A stretch of DNA of 64,000 bases, from positions 2,108,001 through 2,172,000 of the forward strand of contig CAWCBH010000003.1 of assembly GCA_963793785.1 (NCBI GenBank). Reading direction: 5' to 3'. The notes beneath the pieces were generated by a model. The model saw nothing but the letters and a program-made list of their open reading frames with translations, did no database searches and was not told where the DNA came from. The position numbers and the translations under genes were made by a program. This document shows positions 52,786 to 61,944 of the stretch, in pieces. Source of the DNA: CAWCBH01 sp963793785 (GTDB lineage Bacteria; Actinomycetota; Thermoleophilia; Solirubrobacterales; 70-9). Within the stretch, counting starts at the first letter, position 1. The number at the start of each line of letters is the position of its first letter.

Positions 52786-54843
52786 TTAGGCCCCAAGCAG
52801 GTTGTGGACCAGCAGGTCGATCAGCTTGATGCCCACGAACGGGGCGATGATCCCGCCGAGCCCGTAGATGAACAGGTTGCGCCGCAGCAGCGCCGTGGCG
52901 CCGATCGGCCGGTAACGCACCCCGCGCAGCGCCAGGGGCACCAGCAGCGGGATGATCAGCGCGTTGAAGACGATCGCCGAGATGATCGCGGATTCGGGGG
53001 TCCCGAGGCTCATGATGTTGAGCTTGTCGAGCGGCCCGTCCCCGCCGCCGGAAGCGTAGGTGGCGGCGAAGATCGCCGGCAGGATCGCGAAGTACTTGGC
53101 GATGTCGTTGGCGATCGAGAACGTCGTCAACGCCCCGCGGGTGATCAGCAGCTGCTTGCCGACCTCGACGATCTCGATCAGCTTCGTGGGGTTGGAATCG
53201 AGGTCGACCATGTTTCCGGCCTCGCGCGCCGCCTGGGTGCCGGTGTTCATCGTCACCCCGACGTCGGCCTGAGCCAGGGCGGGGGCGTCGTTGGTGCCGT
53301 CGCCGGTCATCGCCACCATCCTCCCCTCCCCCTGCTGCTCGCGAATCAGCTCCAGCTTGCGCTCCGGCGTCGCCTGGGCGAGGAAGTCGTCGACGCCGGA
53401 CTCTCCAGCGATCTTCTCGGCGGTCAGCGGGTTGTCGCCGGTGACCATCACGGTGCGGATCCCCATCGCGCGCAGGTGGTCGAAGCGCTCGGACATCCCC
53501 TCCTTGACGACGTCCTTCAGGTAGACGACTCCAAGGATCTGGTTGTCGCGGGCGACCGCCAGCGGCGTGCCGCCCTCGCCGGCGACGCGGTCGAGCACGC
53601 CGCGCAGCGCCGCCGGCGCGGCGCCGCCCTCGCCCTCGACGAAGGAGACGATCGAGTCGCCGGCGCCTTTCCGCAGCCGGTGGCCGTCGACGTCGACCCC
53701 GCTCATCCGTGTCTCGGCGCTGAATGGCACGAAGGACGCCTCGTGGGTCGCAAGCTCGCGCTCGCGGATCCCGTACTGCTTTGCGAGGACGACGATGGAG
53801 CGCCCCTCGGGGGTCTCGTCGGCGATCGAGGAGAGCTGCGCTACTTGCGCCAGGTCGGCCTCCTCGACCCCGTTCACGGGGATGAACTGCGAGGCCTGGC
53901 GGTTGCCGAGCGTGATCGTGCCCGTCTTGTCCAGCAGCAGCACATCGACGTCTCCGGAGGCTTCGACAGCCCGGCCGGAGAGGGCCAGCACGTTGCGGCG
54001 CACGAGCCGGTCCATGCCGGCAATCCCGATCGCCGACAGGAGCGCGCCGATCGTCGTCGGTATCAGCGCCACCAGCAGCGCGATCAGGGTCGCCACCGAG
54101 GCGTCGGTCGCCGCGTACTCGGCGAACGGGCGCAGGGTGACGACGACGAACAGGAAGATCAGGGTGAGGCCGGCAAGAAGGATGTTGAGCGCGATCTCGT
54201 TCGGCGTCTTTCGCCGCTCGGCACCCTCGACCAGGGCGATCATCTTGTCCAGGAAGCTCTTGCCGGGCTCGGCGGTGATCTCGACCACGATCCGGTCCGA
54301 GAGGACGCGGGTGCCGCCGGTCACGGCGCTGCGGTCGCCCCCGGCCTCGCGGATCACCGGCGCCGACTCGCCGGTTATCGCCGACTCGTCGACCGAGGCG
54401 ATTCCCTCGACCACGGTTCCGTCGCCCGGGATCACCTCGCCCGCCTCGACGATGACTACGTCGCCGGGCTGAAGCTCGGCGGCGGGGATCTCCCGGCCCT
54501 CGCGCAGGTGGGCGACGGTCTCGGTCCGCGTCGCGCGCAGCGCGTCGGCCTGCGCCTTGCCGCGCCCCTCGGCAAGCCCCTCTGCGAGGTTGGCGAAGAC
54601 GACCGTCAGCCAGAGCCAGATCGCGACCGTGAAGGTGAACCACGCCGGCTCGCTGCCGCCCCCGAGGGGGGGGCCGCCGAAGGCCTGGATCAGCCAGCCG
54701 ACCGTCGTGACCAGAGCACCGATCTCGACCACGAACATCACCGGGTTGCGGATCTGCACCCGCGGGTCGAGCTTGGTGATCGAGGCGATCAGTGCCGGGC
54801 GCAGGATGCCCGGGCTGAGGAATGAGGCGCCATTGGGCTTCAC
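52786..54843 (-). CDS. kdpB: Potassium-transporting P-type ATPase, catalytic subunit B
   Basis: The 685-residue ATPase has VDESAITGESAPVIREAGGD (actuator TGES), DVLLLDKTGTITLGNRQASQ with the phosphorylated Asp, RTVMVTGDNPLTAEKIAGES and MVAMTGDGTNDAPALAQADV. It hydrolyses ATP to drive high-affinity K+ uptake by KdpA. The start is GTG 54843, overlapping the kdpC stop. Gene order here is A-C-B, not A-B-C. Confidence 0.95.
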   Translation of the reverse strand: MKPNGASFLSPGILRPALIASITKLDPRVQIRNPVMFVVEIGALVTTVGWLIQAFGGPPLGGGSEPAWFTFTVAIWLWLTVVFANLAEGLAEGRGKAQADALRATRTETVAHLREGREIPAAELQPGDVVIVEAGEVIPGDGTVVEGIASVDESAITGESAPVIREAGGDRSAVTGGTRVLSDRIVVEITAEPGKSFLDKMIALVEGAERRKTPNEIALNILLAGLTLIFLFVVVTLRPFAEYAATDASVATLIALLVALIPTTIGALLSAIGIAGMDRLVRRNVLALSGRAVEASGDVDVLLLDKTGTITLGNRQASQFIPVNGVEEADLAQVAQLSSIADETPEGRSIVVLAKQYGIRERELATHEASFVPFSAETRMSGVDVDGHRLRKGAGDSIVSFVEGEGGAAPAALRGVLDRVAGEGGTPLAVARDNQILGVVYLKDVVKEGMSERFDHLRAMGIRTVMVTGDNPLTAEKIAGESGVDDFLAQATPERKLELIREQQGEGRMVAMTGDGTNDAPALAQADVGVTMNTGTQAAREAGNMVDLDSNPTKLIEIVEVGKQLLITRGALTTFSIANDIAKYFAILPAIFAATYASGGGDGPLDKLNIMSLGTPESAIISAIVFNALIIPLLVPLALRGVRYRPIGATALLRRNLFIYGLGGIIAPFVGIKLIDLLVHNLLGA

Positions 54844-55427
54844 CGTCCGCCCGCCTCGTCGAGTGCGACGTTGAGCTCCAGAACATTGACCCCGGGCTCT
54901 CCGAGGAGAGCCGCGAAGCGGCCGTCGGTGTTGTCGTCCACCAGCTCCAGGACCCGCTCCTCGGAGATGCCGCGAACTTCGGCCACGCGGGCCGCCTGGA
55001 TGCTCGCGTTGGCCTCGGAGATGTGGGGGTCGACGCCGGAGGCCGAGGTCTGTACCGCGTCGGGCGGGATGTCGCCGATCGTCAGGTCCGCGTTGTAGGG
55101 CCGCTCGAGGGCCAGATAGGCCCTGGCGTTGTCGCGGAACAGCTGCATCAGCTCGCGGTTGTTGGGGCCGAGGTTGTTGAAGAACGTCACCGAGGGGTCG
55201 TATCCGGTCACCGACGGCCGGCTCTGGAAGTAGCGCGGTAGCCCCTTGAAGTCCTGGCCGATCAGCTCCGAGCCGACGACCCTGCCGTCAACCTCGACCT
55301 TGCTGCCGGCGGCCTTGCCGGGGAAGAGGACCTGGCTTGCCCCGGTCATCACCAGCGGGTAGGCGAGTCCGAGCAGGAGGCTGAAGGCGAGGACGGCGAC
55401 AACTGACTGAATGGCGTCTCTGCGCAT
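54840..55427 (-). CDS. kdpC: Potassium-transporting ATPase subunit C
   Basis: The 195-residue protein has one N-terminal membrane helix (AVLAFSLLLGLAYPLVMTGA) and the KdpC periplasmic domain with SELIGQDFKGLPRYFQSRPS, GVDPHISEANASIQAARVAE and LLGEPGVNVLELNVALDEAG. It stabilises the KdpFABC complex. Its ATG shares one base with the kdpA stop, and its stop overlaps the kdpB start. Confidence 0.95.
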   Translation of the reverse strand: MRRDAIQSVVAVLAFSLLLGLAYPLVMTGASQVLFPGKAAGSKVEVDGRVVGSELIGQDFKGLPRYFQSRPSVTGYDPSVTFFNNLGPNNRELMQLFRDNARAYLALERPYNADLTIGDIPPDAVQTSASGVDPHISEANASIQAARVAEVRGISEERVLELVDDNTDGRFAALLGEPGVNVLELNVALDEAGGR

Positions 55428-57187
55428 CAGAAGAGCTCCGTCGTCAGGGATTGGACGATCGGTCCCAGCAGCAGGGCGGGCACGAAAGTGAGCAGGGCGA
55501 GCAGGAGGACGGTGCCGACGAGCAGGACGACGAAGGTCGGCGAGTCGGTGCGCATCGTGCCGGGCCCGGACGGCGAGACCCGCTTGCCGGCGAGCGAGCC
55601 CGCCACCGCGAGGGCGGCGAGCAAGGGCACGAAACGGCCGAGCAGCATCGCCAGTCCGCCGGCCAGGGTGGCGAAGTCGACCCCGTAGGCACCCGCGTTG
55701 CCCGGTGCGTTCGGCTGCAGGAAGCCGGTGTAGCCGGCGAACGCGGAGCCGTTGTTGTTGGCCTGCGAGGTGTAGGCGTAGAGGGTCTCAGAGAACCCCT
55801 GCGGGTTCGGGTTGTAGACCGACTTGGCGCCCTCCGGGGTCGCCACCGCGATCGCCGTCACGGTCAGAACCAGCAGCTCGACGAAAAGCGTCCCGATCAG
55901 GACCAGCTTCACCTCGCGCGCCTCGATCTTCTTGCCCAGGTACTCGGGCGTCCGCCCGACCATCAGGCCGGCGATGAAGACCGCGAGGAGGACGAACAGC
56001 AGCATCCCGTAAAGCCCCGAGCCGACCCCGCCGAAGATCACCTCCCCGGTCATCATGTTGGCGAGCGGCACGGCTCCGCCGAGCCCGGTGTAGGAGTCGT
56101 GGGCCGAGTTGACCGAGCCGTTGGAGGCGGCCGTTGTCGCCGTCGCCCAAAGGGCGCTGTCGGCGATCCCGAAGCGCTGTTCCTTGCCCTCGAGGTTGCC
56201 GCCGGTGGTGCCGTCATCGGCCGCGGTCTCGATGCCGGCCTCCTTCTGCGCCGGGGAGCCGTTCTGTTCCGCCGCGTATGCGACGCCGATGCCGCCGACC
56301 AGCATCGCCATCATCGCCGCGTATAGCGCCCAACCCTGGCGGCGGCTGCCGACCATGCGGCCGAACTGGATCGTCGCCGCGACCGGGATCAGGAGGATGA
56401 AGAGGTTCTCGACAAAGTTCGAGAGCTGGGTTGGGTTCTCGAACGGGAACGTCGAGTTGACGTTGAAGAAGCCGCCACCATTGGTGCCGAGCTGCTTGAT
56501 CGCGACCTGCGACGCGCTCGGGCCCCAGGCGAGCGTCTGGTCGAGGCCGGTGACCGTCGTGAACGTCTCCGAGCCGGAGAGCGTCTGCACGACTCCCTGG
56601 GATACGAGGACCAGCGCGCCGACGATCGACAACGGCAGCAGGATGTAGAGAACCGAGCGGGTGAGGTCCTGCCAGAAGTTGCCGAGCTCCCTGCCGCCGC
56701 GGGACGCGAAGCCGCGGATCACCGCGGCCAGGACCGCCATCCCGACTCCGGCGGAGATGAAGTTCTGCACCGCCAGGCCGAACATTTGGCTGAAGTAGGA
56801 GAGGGTCGTCTCGCCGCCGTAGTACTGCCAATTGGTGTTGGAGATGAACGACGAGGTCGTATTGAAGGTGACGTCCCACGGCCCGGGCCCGAAGTCCTCA
56901 GGGTTGAATGGGTGGAAGCCCTGGGTGCGCAGGATCAGGTAGAGGAAGCCGAAGAAGAGCGCGCTGAAGACGACCACCGTTCGCCCGTAGTCCTTCCAGT
57001 CCTGGCCCTGGCGCGCGGGATCGACCCGGAGGAGGCGGTAGATGAACCCCTCGAGCGGCCCCAGCACCGGGGTCAGGAAGACCCGCTGTCCCTGGTAGAC
57101 GCGGGCCATGTAGGCGCCGACCGGAATCGCGAGCAGCGTCAGAACGCCGAGGAAGACGGCGATCTGCACCCAGCCCTGGAAGGTCAT
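55427..57187 (-). CDS. kdpA: Potassium-transporting ATPase, K+-channel subunit A
   Basis: The 586-residue membrane protein has ten helices and four pore-loop regions, including TSSFISNTNWQYYGGE, KQLGTNGGGFFNVNSTFPFE and a C-terminal pore with ANNNGSAFAGY. It forms the selectivity filter of the KdpFABC pump. Its ATG follows directly on the kdpF TAG. Confidence 0.95.
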   Translation of the reverse strand: MTFQGWVQIAVFLGVLTLLAIPVGAYMARVYQGQRVFLTPVLGPLEGFIYRLLRVDPARQGQDWKDYGRTVVVFSALFFGFLYLILRTQGFHPFNPEDFGPGPWDVTFNTTSSFISNTNWQYYGGETTLSYFSQMFGLAVQNFISAGVGMAVLAAVIRGFASRGGRELGNFWQDLTRSVLYILLPLSIVGALVLVSQGVVQTLSGSETFTTVTGLDQTLAWGPSASQVAIKQLGTNGGGFFNVNSTFPFENPTQLSNFVENLFILLIPVAATIQFGRMVGSRRQGWALYAAMMAMLVGGIGVAYAAEQNGSPAQKEAGIETAADDGTTGGNLEGKEQRFGIADSALWATATTAASNGSVNSAHDSYTGLGGAVPLANMMTGEVIFGGVGSGLYGMLLFVLLAVFIAGLMVGRTPEYLGKKIEAREVKLVLIGTLFVELLVLTVTAIAVATPEGAKSVYNPNPQGFSETLYAYTSQANNNGSAFAGYTGFLQPNAPGNAGAYGVDFATLAGGLAMLLGRFVPLLAALAVAGSLAGKRVSPSGPGTMRTDSPTFVVLLVGTVLLLALLTFVPALLLGPIVQSLTTELF

Positions 57188-57277
57188 CTAGAGCTTTTCC
57201 CCGCGCAGGAGCGCGTAGAGCAGATATCCGGCAAGCAAGGCGGAGACCAGCAGCAGGATCCCCTCCGCCGCGCTCAC
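57188..57277 (-). CDS. kdpF: KdpF, 29-residue membrane subunit
   Basis: A GTG-started frame encodes VSAAEGILLLVSALLAGYLL followed by YALLRGEKL. It is a single helix with the YLLYALLRxEK ending diagnostic of KdpF, which stabilises the Kdp complex. The TAG abuts the kdpA ATG. Confidence 0.9.
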   Translation of the reverse strand: MSAAEGILLLVSALLAGYLLYALLRGEKL

Positions 57278-57354
57278 ACCCGATCCAGGCCCGCGATCAG
57301 CGCGTAGAGGAGCACGAAAGTGACCACAGCGATCGCGATTGAGATGAAGTCCAT
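57274..57354 (-). CDS. 26-residue membrane peptide upstream of kdpF
   Basis: The frame from ATG 57354 reads MDFISIAIAVVTFVLLYALI and then AGLDRV. Its TGA overlaps the kdpF GTG (GTGTGAGC), so translation is coupled. It is one hydrophobic helix with a charged end. Similar tiny ORFs precede kdpF in other actinobacteria, but I know of no assigned function. It could be a second KdpF-like subunit or a leader peptide. Confidence 0.7.
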   Translation of the reverse strand: MDFISIAIAVVTFVLLYALIAGLDRV

Positions 57355-57376
57355 GCGCGCAATCGTGCCCCCGCGC

Positions 57377-57426
57377 CCGTCAAGCCGGGATCGAGATTCC
57401 GAGTCCGGCCGTCAAGATCCCGTCAA
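57377..57426 (-). promoter_or_regulatory. Three phased TTGACGG repeats, candidate KdpE operator
   Basis: In the 91-bp gap between kdpE and the first small kdp ORF, TTGACGG occurs three times on the minus strand (at 57377-57383, 57409-57415 and 57420-57426). The spacings are 11 and 32 bp, close to one and three helical turns. An OmpR-type regulator such as KdpE binds such direct repeats. One copy could double as a -35 box. Confidence 0.5.
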
Positions 57427-57445
57427 GACGGGCGTCGGGGGCGAT

Positions 57446-58117
57446 TCAGCTGAGGCGGTATCCGATTCCGGGGTCGGTCCGTATGTAGCGGCGCTCGCCC
57501 TCGGGCTCGATCTTGCGGCGCAGGTTGGCGATGTGGGTGCGCAAGGTATGGGTGTCCTGCGCCCAGGCCGGCCCCCAGACCTCGGTCAGCAGCTTGCCGT
57601 GGGTCAGCAGGGCGCCGCGATTGAGGGCCAGAACCCGCAGCAGCTCGAACTCGGTCGGCGTCAGGTGCACCTCCTCACCGCCGCGCCAGACGCTGCGCGC
57701 GGCAAGGTCGATCTCGAGCCCGTCGAGCTGGATCCTCGGCTCCGAGGGCTGGCCGGCCCGGCGCAGCGCCGCGCCGAGGCGGGCGACCAGCTCGCGGGGG
57801 CCGAAGGGCTTGGTCACATAGTCGTCGGCGCCCGCCTCCAGGGCGCGGACCTTCTGCTCCTCCTCGCCGAGTGCCGAGAGGACGATGATCGGCATCTCGC
57901 TCCAGGAGCGAAGCTGACGGCAGACCTCGACCCCGTCGCCATCGGGAAGCACGAGGTCGATGATCGCCGCGTCGGGCGGACGCACCGCCGCCGCGTCGAG
58001 CGCCTCGCCCGCCGTTGCCGTGGCTTCGATCTCGTAACCGGCCTCGCGGAGGACGACCTTCAGGGCCCGGAGGATCTGCAGCTCGTCGTCGCAGACGAGC
58101 ACCCGGCCGCCGCTCAC
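57446..58117 (-). CDS. kdpE: Response regulator KdpE (OmpR family)
   Basis: The 223-residue protein has a receiver domain (VLVCDDELQILRALKVVLRE, AAIIDLVLPDGDG with phospho-acceptor Asp54, YVTKPFGPRELVARL with the conserved Lys). A winged-helix effector follows (HLTPTEFELLRVLALNRGAL, DTHTLRTHIANLRRKIEPEG, YIRTDPGIGYRL). It activates the kdp genes at low K+ or high osmolarity. Its GTG start overlaps the kinase stop by four bases. Confidence 0.93.
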   Translation of the reverse strand: MSGGRVLVCDDELQILRALKVVLREAGYEIEATATAGEALDAAAVRPPDAAIIDLVLPDGDGVEVCRQLRSWSEMPIIVLSALGEEEQKVRALEAGADDYVTKPFGPRELVARLGAALRRAGQPSEPRIQLDGLEIDLAARSVWRGGEEVHLTPTEFELLRVLALNRGALLTHGKLLTEVWGPAWAQDTHTLRTHIANLRRKIEPEGERRYIRTDPGIGYRLS

Positions 58118-59580
58118 GCTGAGATCTCCTCGCCCCGGGATGCCGGGTCGTGGCGAGGTTGATCCGGCAGCGGCAGCTCGATCACGAAGGTGGTGCCCTG
58201 GCCGGGCACCGACTCGGCGCCGATCTGGCCGCCGTTGATCTCCACGAAGCCCTTCACGATCGCCAGCCCCAGCCCGGCGCCTGCGTGTCCGCGCCCCGAA
58301 TCGGCGCGATAGAAAGGCTCGAAGACGTGCGGCAGGTCCGCGGTCGAGATGCCGGGGCCCTGGTCGACCACCCTCAGCACGACCCGGTCGCCGACCTCGG
58401 CGCCGCGCACCAGTACCGGCTTCCCGGCCGAGTAGACGAGCGCGTTGCGGAGCAGGTTGGCCAGCGCTCGCTGCAATTGCGCGGCGTCGGCAATGACCAT
58501 CGGCAGGTCATCGCGGACGGTGATCCGCACCGCCTCGGCCTCGGGACCGAGCTCCTCGGCCGCCGCTTGTGCGATCTCCTCCAGGGAGCACCAGTCGCGG
58601 CGGGGATCGGCGGCGCCGGCTTCCAGGCGGCTGAGATCGAGCAGGTTGTCGACCAGATCCGCCAGCCTGCCCGCCTCGGCGACGACGCCGGTCGCAAGCT
58701 CCTCCCGGTCGCCGCCCGGCAGGTGCGGTGACCGCAACGCCTCGCCCGCCGCCGTGATCGCTGTCAGCGGCGAGCGGAGGTCGTGGGAGACGGCGCGCAG
58801 CAGCGCCGTCTTCACCTCGTCGCTGCGCCGCAGCGCGATCGCCTCGGCCTCGCGGCCGAGCAGGTGCTCTCGCTCCAGCGCCGCCACCAGCAGGGCGCCC
58901 AGCGCCGGGGCGATCCGTTCTGCGAGGCGGGTCCGGTCCTCGCTGCCGAGACCCGCGGGAACGAGCAGGATCCCGACCGTCTGACCCTCGCCGCCTGGAA
59001 GCCCGATCGCCTCCTGACCCTCGCCGAGCAGCTGCTCTCCGAGGACCAGCCGGGCCGACGTCAGCCCGAGCGCCTCGGCGGTCTGGCGCGCGGCGAGCGG
59101 TAGCGCCGCCTGCAGGCGCGAGCCACCGAGCAGGGTCGTCGCCAGCTCGGCGATCAGGTCCGCCTCCCGTCGCCGCTGCCCGGCTTCCCGGGCCTGAGTG
59201 CGAGCGAGCTCGGCAACCGAGCCGGCAATCGCCGCCGCGGCTCCAAAGACGGCCAGGGCCACCCAGTTCTCGCCGTCGGCGATCGTGAACTCGCCGGTTG
59301 GCGGGATGTGGAAGAAGTTGAAGGCGGCGCAGCTGAGCAGCGCGGTCAGCAGGCCGAGGCGAAGGCTGAAGAGCGTCGAGACGAGCAGGACCGAGAGCAG
59401 GTAGACGACCCCGGTCGAGACCGCGGGAGCGATCTCGCGCAGCGGATAGATCACCAGCGTCGCCACGGCGACCGACCCGGCCGCTGCCGCCAGACCGGCC
59501 AGCGGCGCGCGGGCGCGACCTTCGAGCTCGGGGCCGGGCATCCAGGCCACGGAGCGCAGCGTAGTCCGTGTCGCTGGCAT
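58114..59580 (-). CDS. Sensor histidine kinase, KdpD C-terminal half as a separate protein
   Basis: From ATG 59580 the 488-residue protein has three or four DUF4118 membrane helices typical of KdpD (VVYLLSVLLVSTLFSLRLGL, AAFNFFHIPPTGEFTIADGE). It then has a GAF-like region and HisKA with AVSHDLRSPLTAITAAGEAL. The ATPase part shows LANLLRNALVYSAGKPV and GAGLGLAIVKGFVEINGGQI. The KdpD Walker and Usp domains are not here but in the gene at 51638. It is coupled to kdpE and starts the locus. Confidence 0.88.
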   Translation of the reverse strand: MPATRTTLRSVAWMPGPELEGRARAPLAGLAAAAGSVAVATLVIYPLREIAPAVSTGVVYLLSVLLVSTLFSLRLGLLTALLSCAAFNFFHIPPTGEFTIADGENWVALAVFGAAAAIAGSVAELARTQAREAGQRRREADLIAELATTLLGGSRLQAALPLAARQTAEALGLTSARLVLGEQLLGEGQEAIGLPGGEGQTVGILLVPAGLGSEDRTRLAERIAPALGALLVAALEREHLLGREAEAIALRRSDEVKTALLRAVSHDLRSPLTAITAAGEALRSPHLPGGDREELATGVVAEAGRLADLVDNLLDLSRLEAGAADPRRDWCSLEEIAQAAAEELGPEAEAVRITVRDDLPMVIADAAQLQRALANLLRNALVYSAGKPVLVRGAEVGDRVVLRVVDQGPGISTADLPHVFEPFYRADSGRGHAGAGLGLAIVKGFVEINGGQIGAESVPGQGTTFVIELPLPDQPRHDPASRGEEISA

Positions 59581-59594
59581 AGTTTGCCGCCGCC

Positions 59595-61937
59595 ATGATC
59601 GGGACCTACACGGCAGCGGCGCTGATTTGCGCCGCTTCACTTTTGGCGGGGCGAGCGATCTTCGTCGTCTGCGGACGGCGGGAATGGTGCTGGCTGGAGC
59701 CCGCGGTCGGGTTCGCGGCCGTCGTCGCGGTCGCCGGCGCCGGGGCTCGGCTGCCGGGCGGCGGCACCGCCGCGACGCTGCTGGTGATCGCGCTCGGAGC
59801 CGTGTCGCTGCTGACGCTGCGGCGCCCCTACGCGCTGCGCGGAGCGCTCGCCGAGGGGCTTCCGGTCGTCCTGGTCCTGGCGCTGGTGCTGGCGATCCCG
59901 TTCGCGGTCAGCGGTCGCTGGGGGCTGATCGGGGTCGGCTTCAACAACGACCTCGGCCTGCACCTGGCCTGGAGCGAATGGCTGCGCAGCGGCTTCGGCC
60001 CCGAGCCCGACGCCGGCTACCCGCTCGGCCCGCACGGCCTCGCGATCGCCGCCGCCAGCTTTCCGAAGGTCTCGCTGGGGCAGGCCTTCATCGGCGAGAT
60101 CATCGCGATCACGATCCTCACCGGGCTGACCGCGCTGGGGGCCCTGCGCGGGCTCGGCGCAGGTCGCCGAACCCTCGCCGCCGCCCTGGTCGCGGTGCCG
60201 TACCTGGCTGCCTCCTACTTCGCCCAGGCGGCTTTCAAGGAGACCGCCGAGGCGCTGTTCGTGTTCGCAACCGCGCTGGCGCTGCCGCTGGTCACCCCGT
60301 TGCCGGCCGGGCGCCGGGCCCGGGTGCTTGCGCTGGCTCCGCTGGGGGTCCTGGCGGCGGGGATCTTCTTCGCCTACAGCTTTGCCGGCCTGGCATGGCC
60401 GCTGGCGATCGCCGCCCTTTGGTGCCTGACGATGCCCGCGGTGCGGGCGGCGCTGGCGCCGCGGGCCCTGTGGCGCCGGCTGGCCCGGCCACGGACGCTG
60501 ATCTGGCTCGCCGGCCTGGCGCTGGCGACGCTGCTCCTCGCCTTCGTGGGCCCGTTCGGCTTTGCCAGCGCGTTCGGCAAGGTCGCGGCCAGCAACACCT
60601 ACGGGCCGGTTTCGCCGCTCGAGGCGCTCGGGGTCTGGCCGGCGGCCAACTATCGCCTCGACGCCGCCGGCGGCGCGCCGCTGGCCGGGATCGCCGGCGC
60701 GCTCGGCGTCGTCGGCCTGCTGGCGGGGATCGTCTGGTGGGTGCGCCGCGGAGAGCTGGCGGCGCCGATCGGCCTCGCCGCCTGCCTGCTGCTCTACCTG
60801 GCATCGATTCCGTTCAGCGGCGACTACTCGCAGGCGAAGGCGCTGATGATCGCCGCGCCGCTGGTGATGCTGATCGCGTCCCGCGCCCTGCTCGCCGGCC
60901 CGGGGACCGGCTGGCGGGCACGCAGCGAGGGCGGCAGGCTCTTCCGCGTCGCATACGCGGCGCTGGCCGCCGCCTTCCTCGGCGCCGCCGCCTACTCCAG
61001 CTTCCTGGTCCTGCGCGAGACGCCCGTCGCCCCTCCCGGCCACGGCGCCGAGCTGCGCGCCTTCCTGCCGTTCCTGCACGGGGAGAAGGTGCTCTACGCC
61101 GGCCAGGACCGCTTCGCCGCCTACGAGCTGCTCGGCGCCGACACCGCCGTACCGGTGGTCGAGTTCCCCGAGGAGGACGTCGAGGAGAGCCCGCTGAAGC
61201 CGTTCGACACCGGCGACGGCTACAGCCCGATCGACTTCGACTCCTTCAGCAACTACACGCTCAACCACCACCCGTTCGTGATCACCGGCGCGGCGGCCTG
61301 GAACAGCCAGGCGCCGCCGAGCTTCAAGGAGATCGACCGCACCGACTCCTTCATCCTCTGGGAGCAGCGGGCGAAGTCGCCCGAGGATCGCCAGACGCGG
61401 CTGGAGGGCACCGAGGCCGCGGCCCCGATTCGCTGCGCCTCTCCCGAGACGCAGATCTTCGTCAACCATCCCGGCCGCGCGGCGCTGTTCGGCGATCCGG
61501 TCTTCGCCCGCAAGGGCGGCTGGGACGGCGGCACCGTGCTGGAGCCCGGCGAGCAGACCCGCCAGTCCGTCAGCCTGCCGGCCGGCCGCTGGCTGCTCTC
61601 GATCCAGTACTTCTCTCCGCTCGGTCTGACGCTGTCGGCGCCGGGCTTCGAGCAGGAGCTGCTGGCCGCGCAGGACGGTCAGCGCCCGAACACGATCAGC
61701 CTCGCCAACGACGGCCAGTACTGGCCCGCCGGGGTGCTGGCGCAGGAGGAGCCTGGCCCGGTTCCGTTCACGATCCGCACCGCCGAACCGTCGGCGATCC
61801 AGGAGCTGACCGGCTACGACGGCCGCTCCTACATCGGCAAGCTGGTGGCGGTGCCGGCCGGGCCGCGCCAGGTCGTGCCGCTGCGCCAGACCTGCGGGCG
61901 CTGGCTGGACTGGTACCAGGGACTCGCCGCGCCCTGA
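59595..61937 (+). CDS. Large polytopic membrane protein, glycosyltransferase-C-like, function unknown
   Basis: The 780-residue protein has about 12 helices in residues 1-470 and a soluble C-terminal part (about 480-780) containing DGYSPIDFDSFSNYTLNHHP and a beta-rich end. An acidic pair in an early loop (VGFNNDLGLHLAWSEWL) is where GT-C enzymes hold their catalytic Asp, which suggests a polyprenol-sugar-dependent transferase, but no family signature is clear. It is divergent from the kdp sensor kinase with only 14 bases between starts. Confidence 0.65.
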   Translation: MIGTYTAAALICAASLLAGRAIFVVCGRREWCWLEPAVGFAAVVAVAGAGARLPGGGTAATLLVIALGAVSLLTLRRPYALRGALAEGLPVVLVLALVLAIPFAVSGRWGLIGVGFNNDLGLHLAWSEWLRSGFGPEPDAGYPLGPHGLAIAAASFPKVSLGQAFIGEIIAITILTGLTALGALRGLGAGRRTLAAALVAVPYLAASYFAQAAFKETAEALFVFATALALPLVTPLPAGRRARVLALAPLGVLAAGIFFAYSFAGLAWPLAIAALWCLTMPAVRAALAPRALWRRLARPRTLIWLAGLALATLLLAFVGPFGFASAFGKVAASNTYGPVSPLEALGVWPAANYRLDAAGGAPLAGIAGALGVVGLLAGIVWWVRRGELAAPIGLAACLLLYLASIPFSGDYSQAKALMIAAPLVMLIASRALLAGPGTGWRARSEGGRLFRVAYAALAAAFLGAAAYSSFLVLRETPVAPPGHGAELRAFLPFLHGEKVLYAGQDRFAAYELLGADTAVPVVEFPEEDVEESPLKPFDTGDGYSPIDFDSFSNYTLNHHPFVITGAAAWNSQAPPSFKEIDRTDSFILWEQRAKSPEDRQTRLEGTEAAAPIRCASPETQIFVNHPGRAALFGDPVFARKGGWDGGTVLEPGEQTRQSVSLPAGRWLLSIQYFSPLGLTLSAPGFEQELLAAQDGQRPNTISLANDGQYWPAGVLAQEEPGPVPFTIRTAEPSAIQELTGYDGRSYIGKLVAVPAGPRQVVPLRQTCGRWLDWYQGLAAP

Positions 61938-61944
61938 GCGCCGC

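Noticed and set aside
52804..54825. A 673-codon plus-strand frame opposite kdpB
   Set aside because: KdpB on the minus strand has every P-type ATPase motif. The antisense product is Asp/Arg/Gln-rich without motifs.
59637..61469. A 610-codon minus-strand frame opposite the membrane protein
   Set aside because: Low-complexity Gln/Arg/Asp-rich product. The opposite strand encodes a coherent set of membrane helices.
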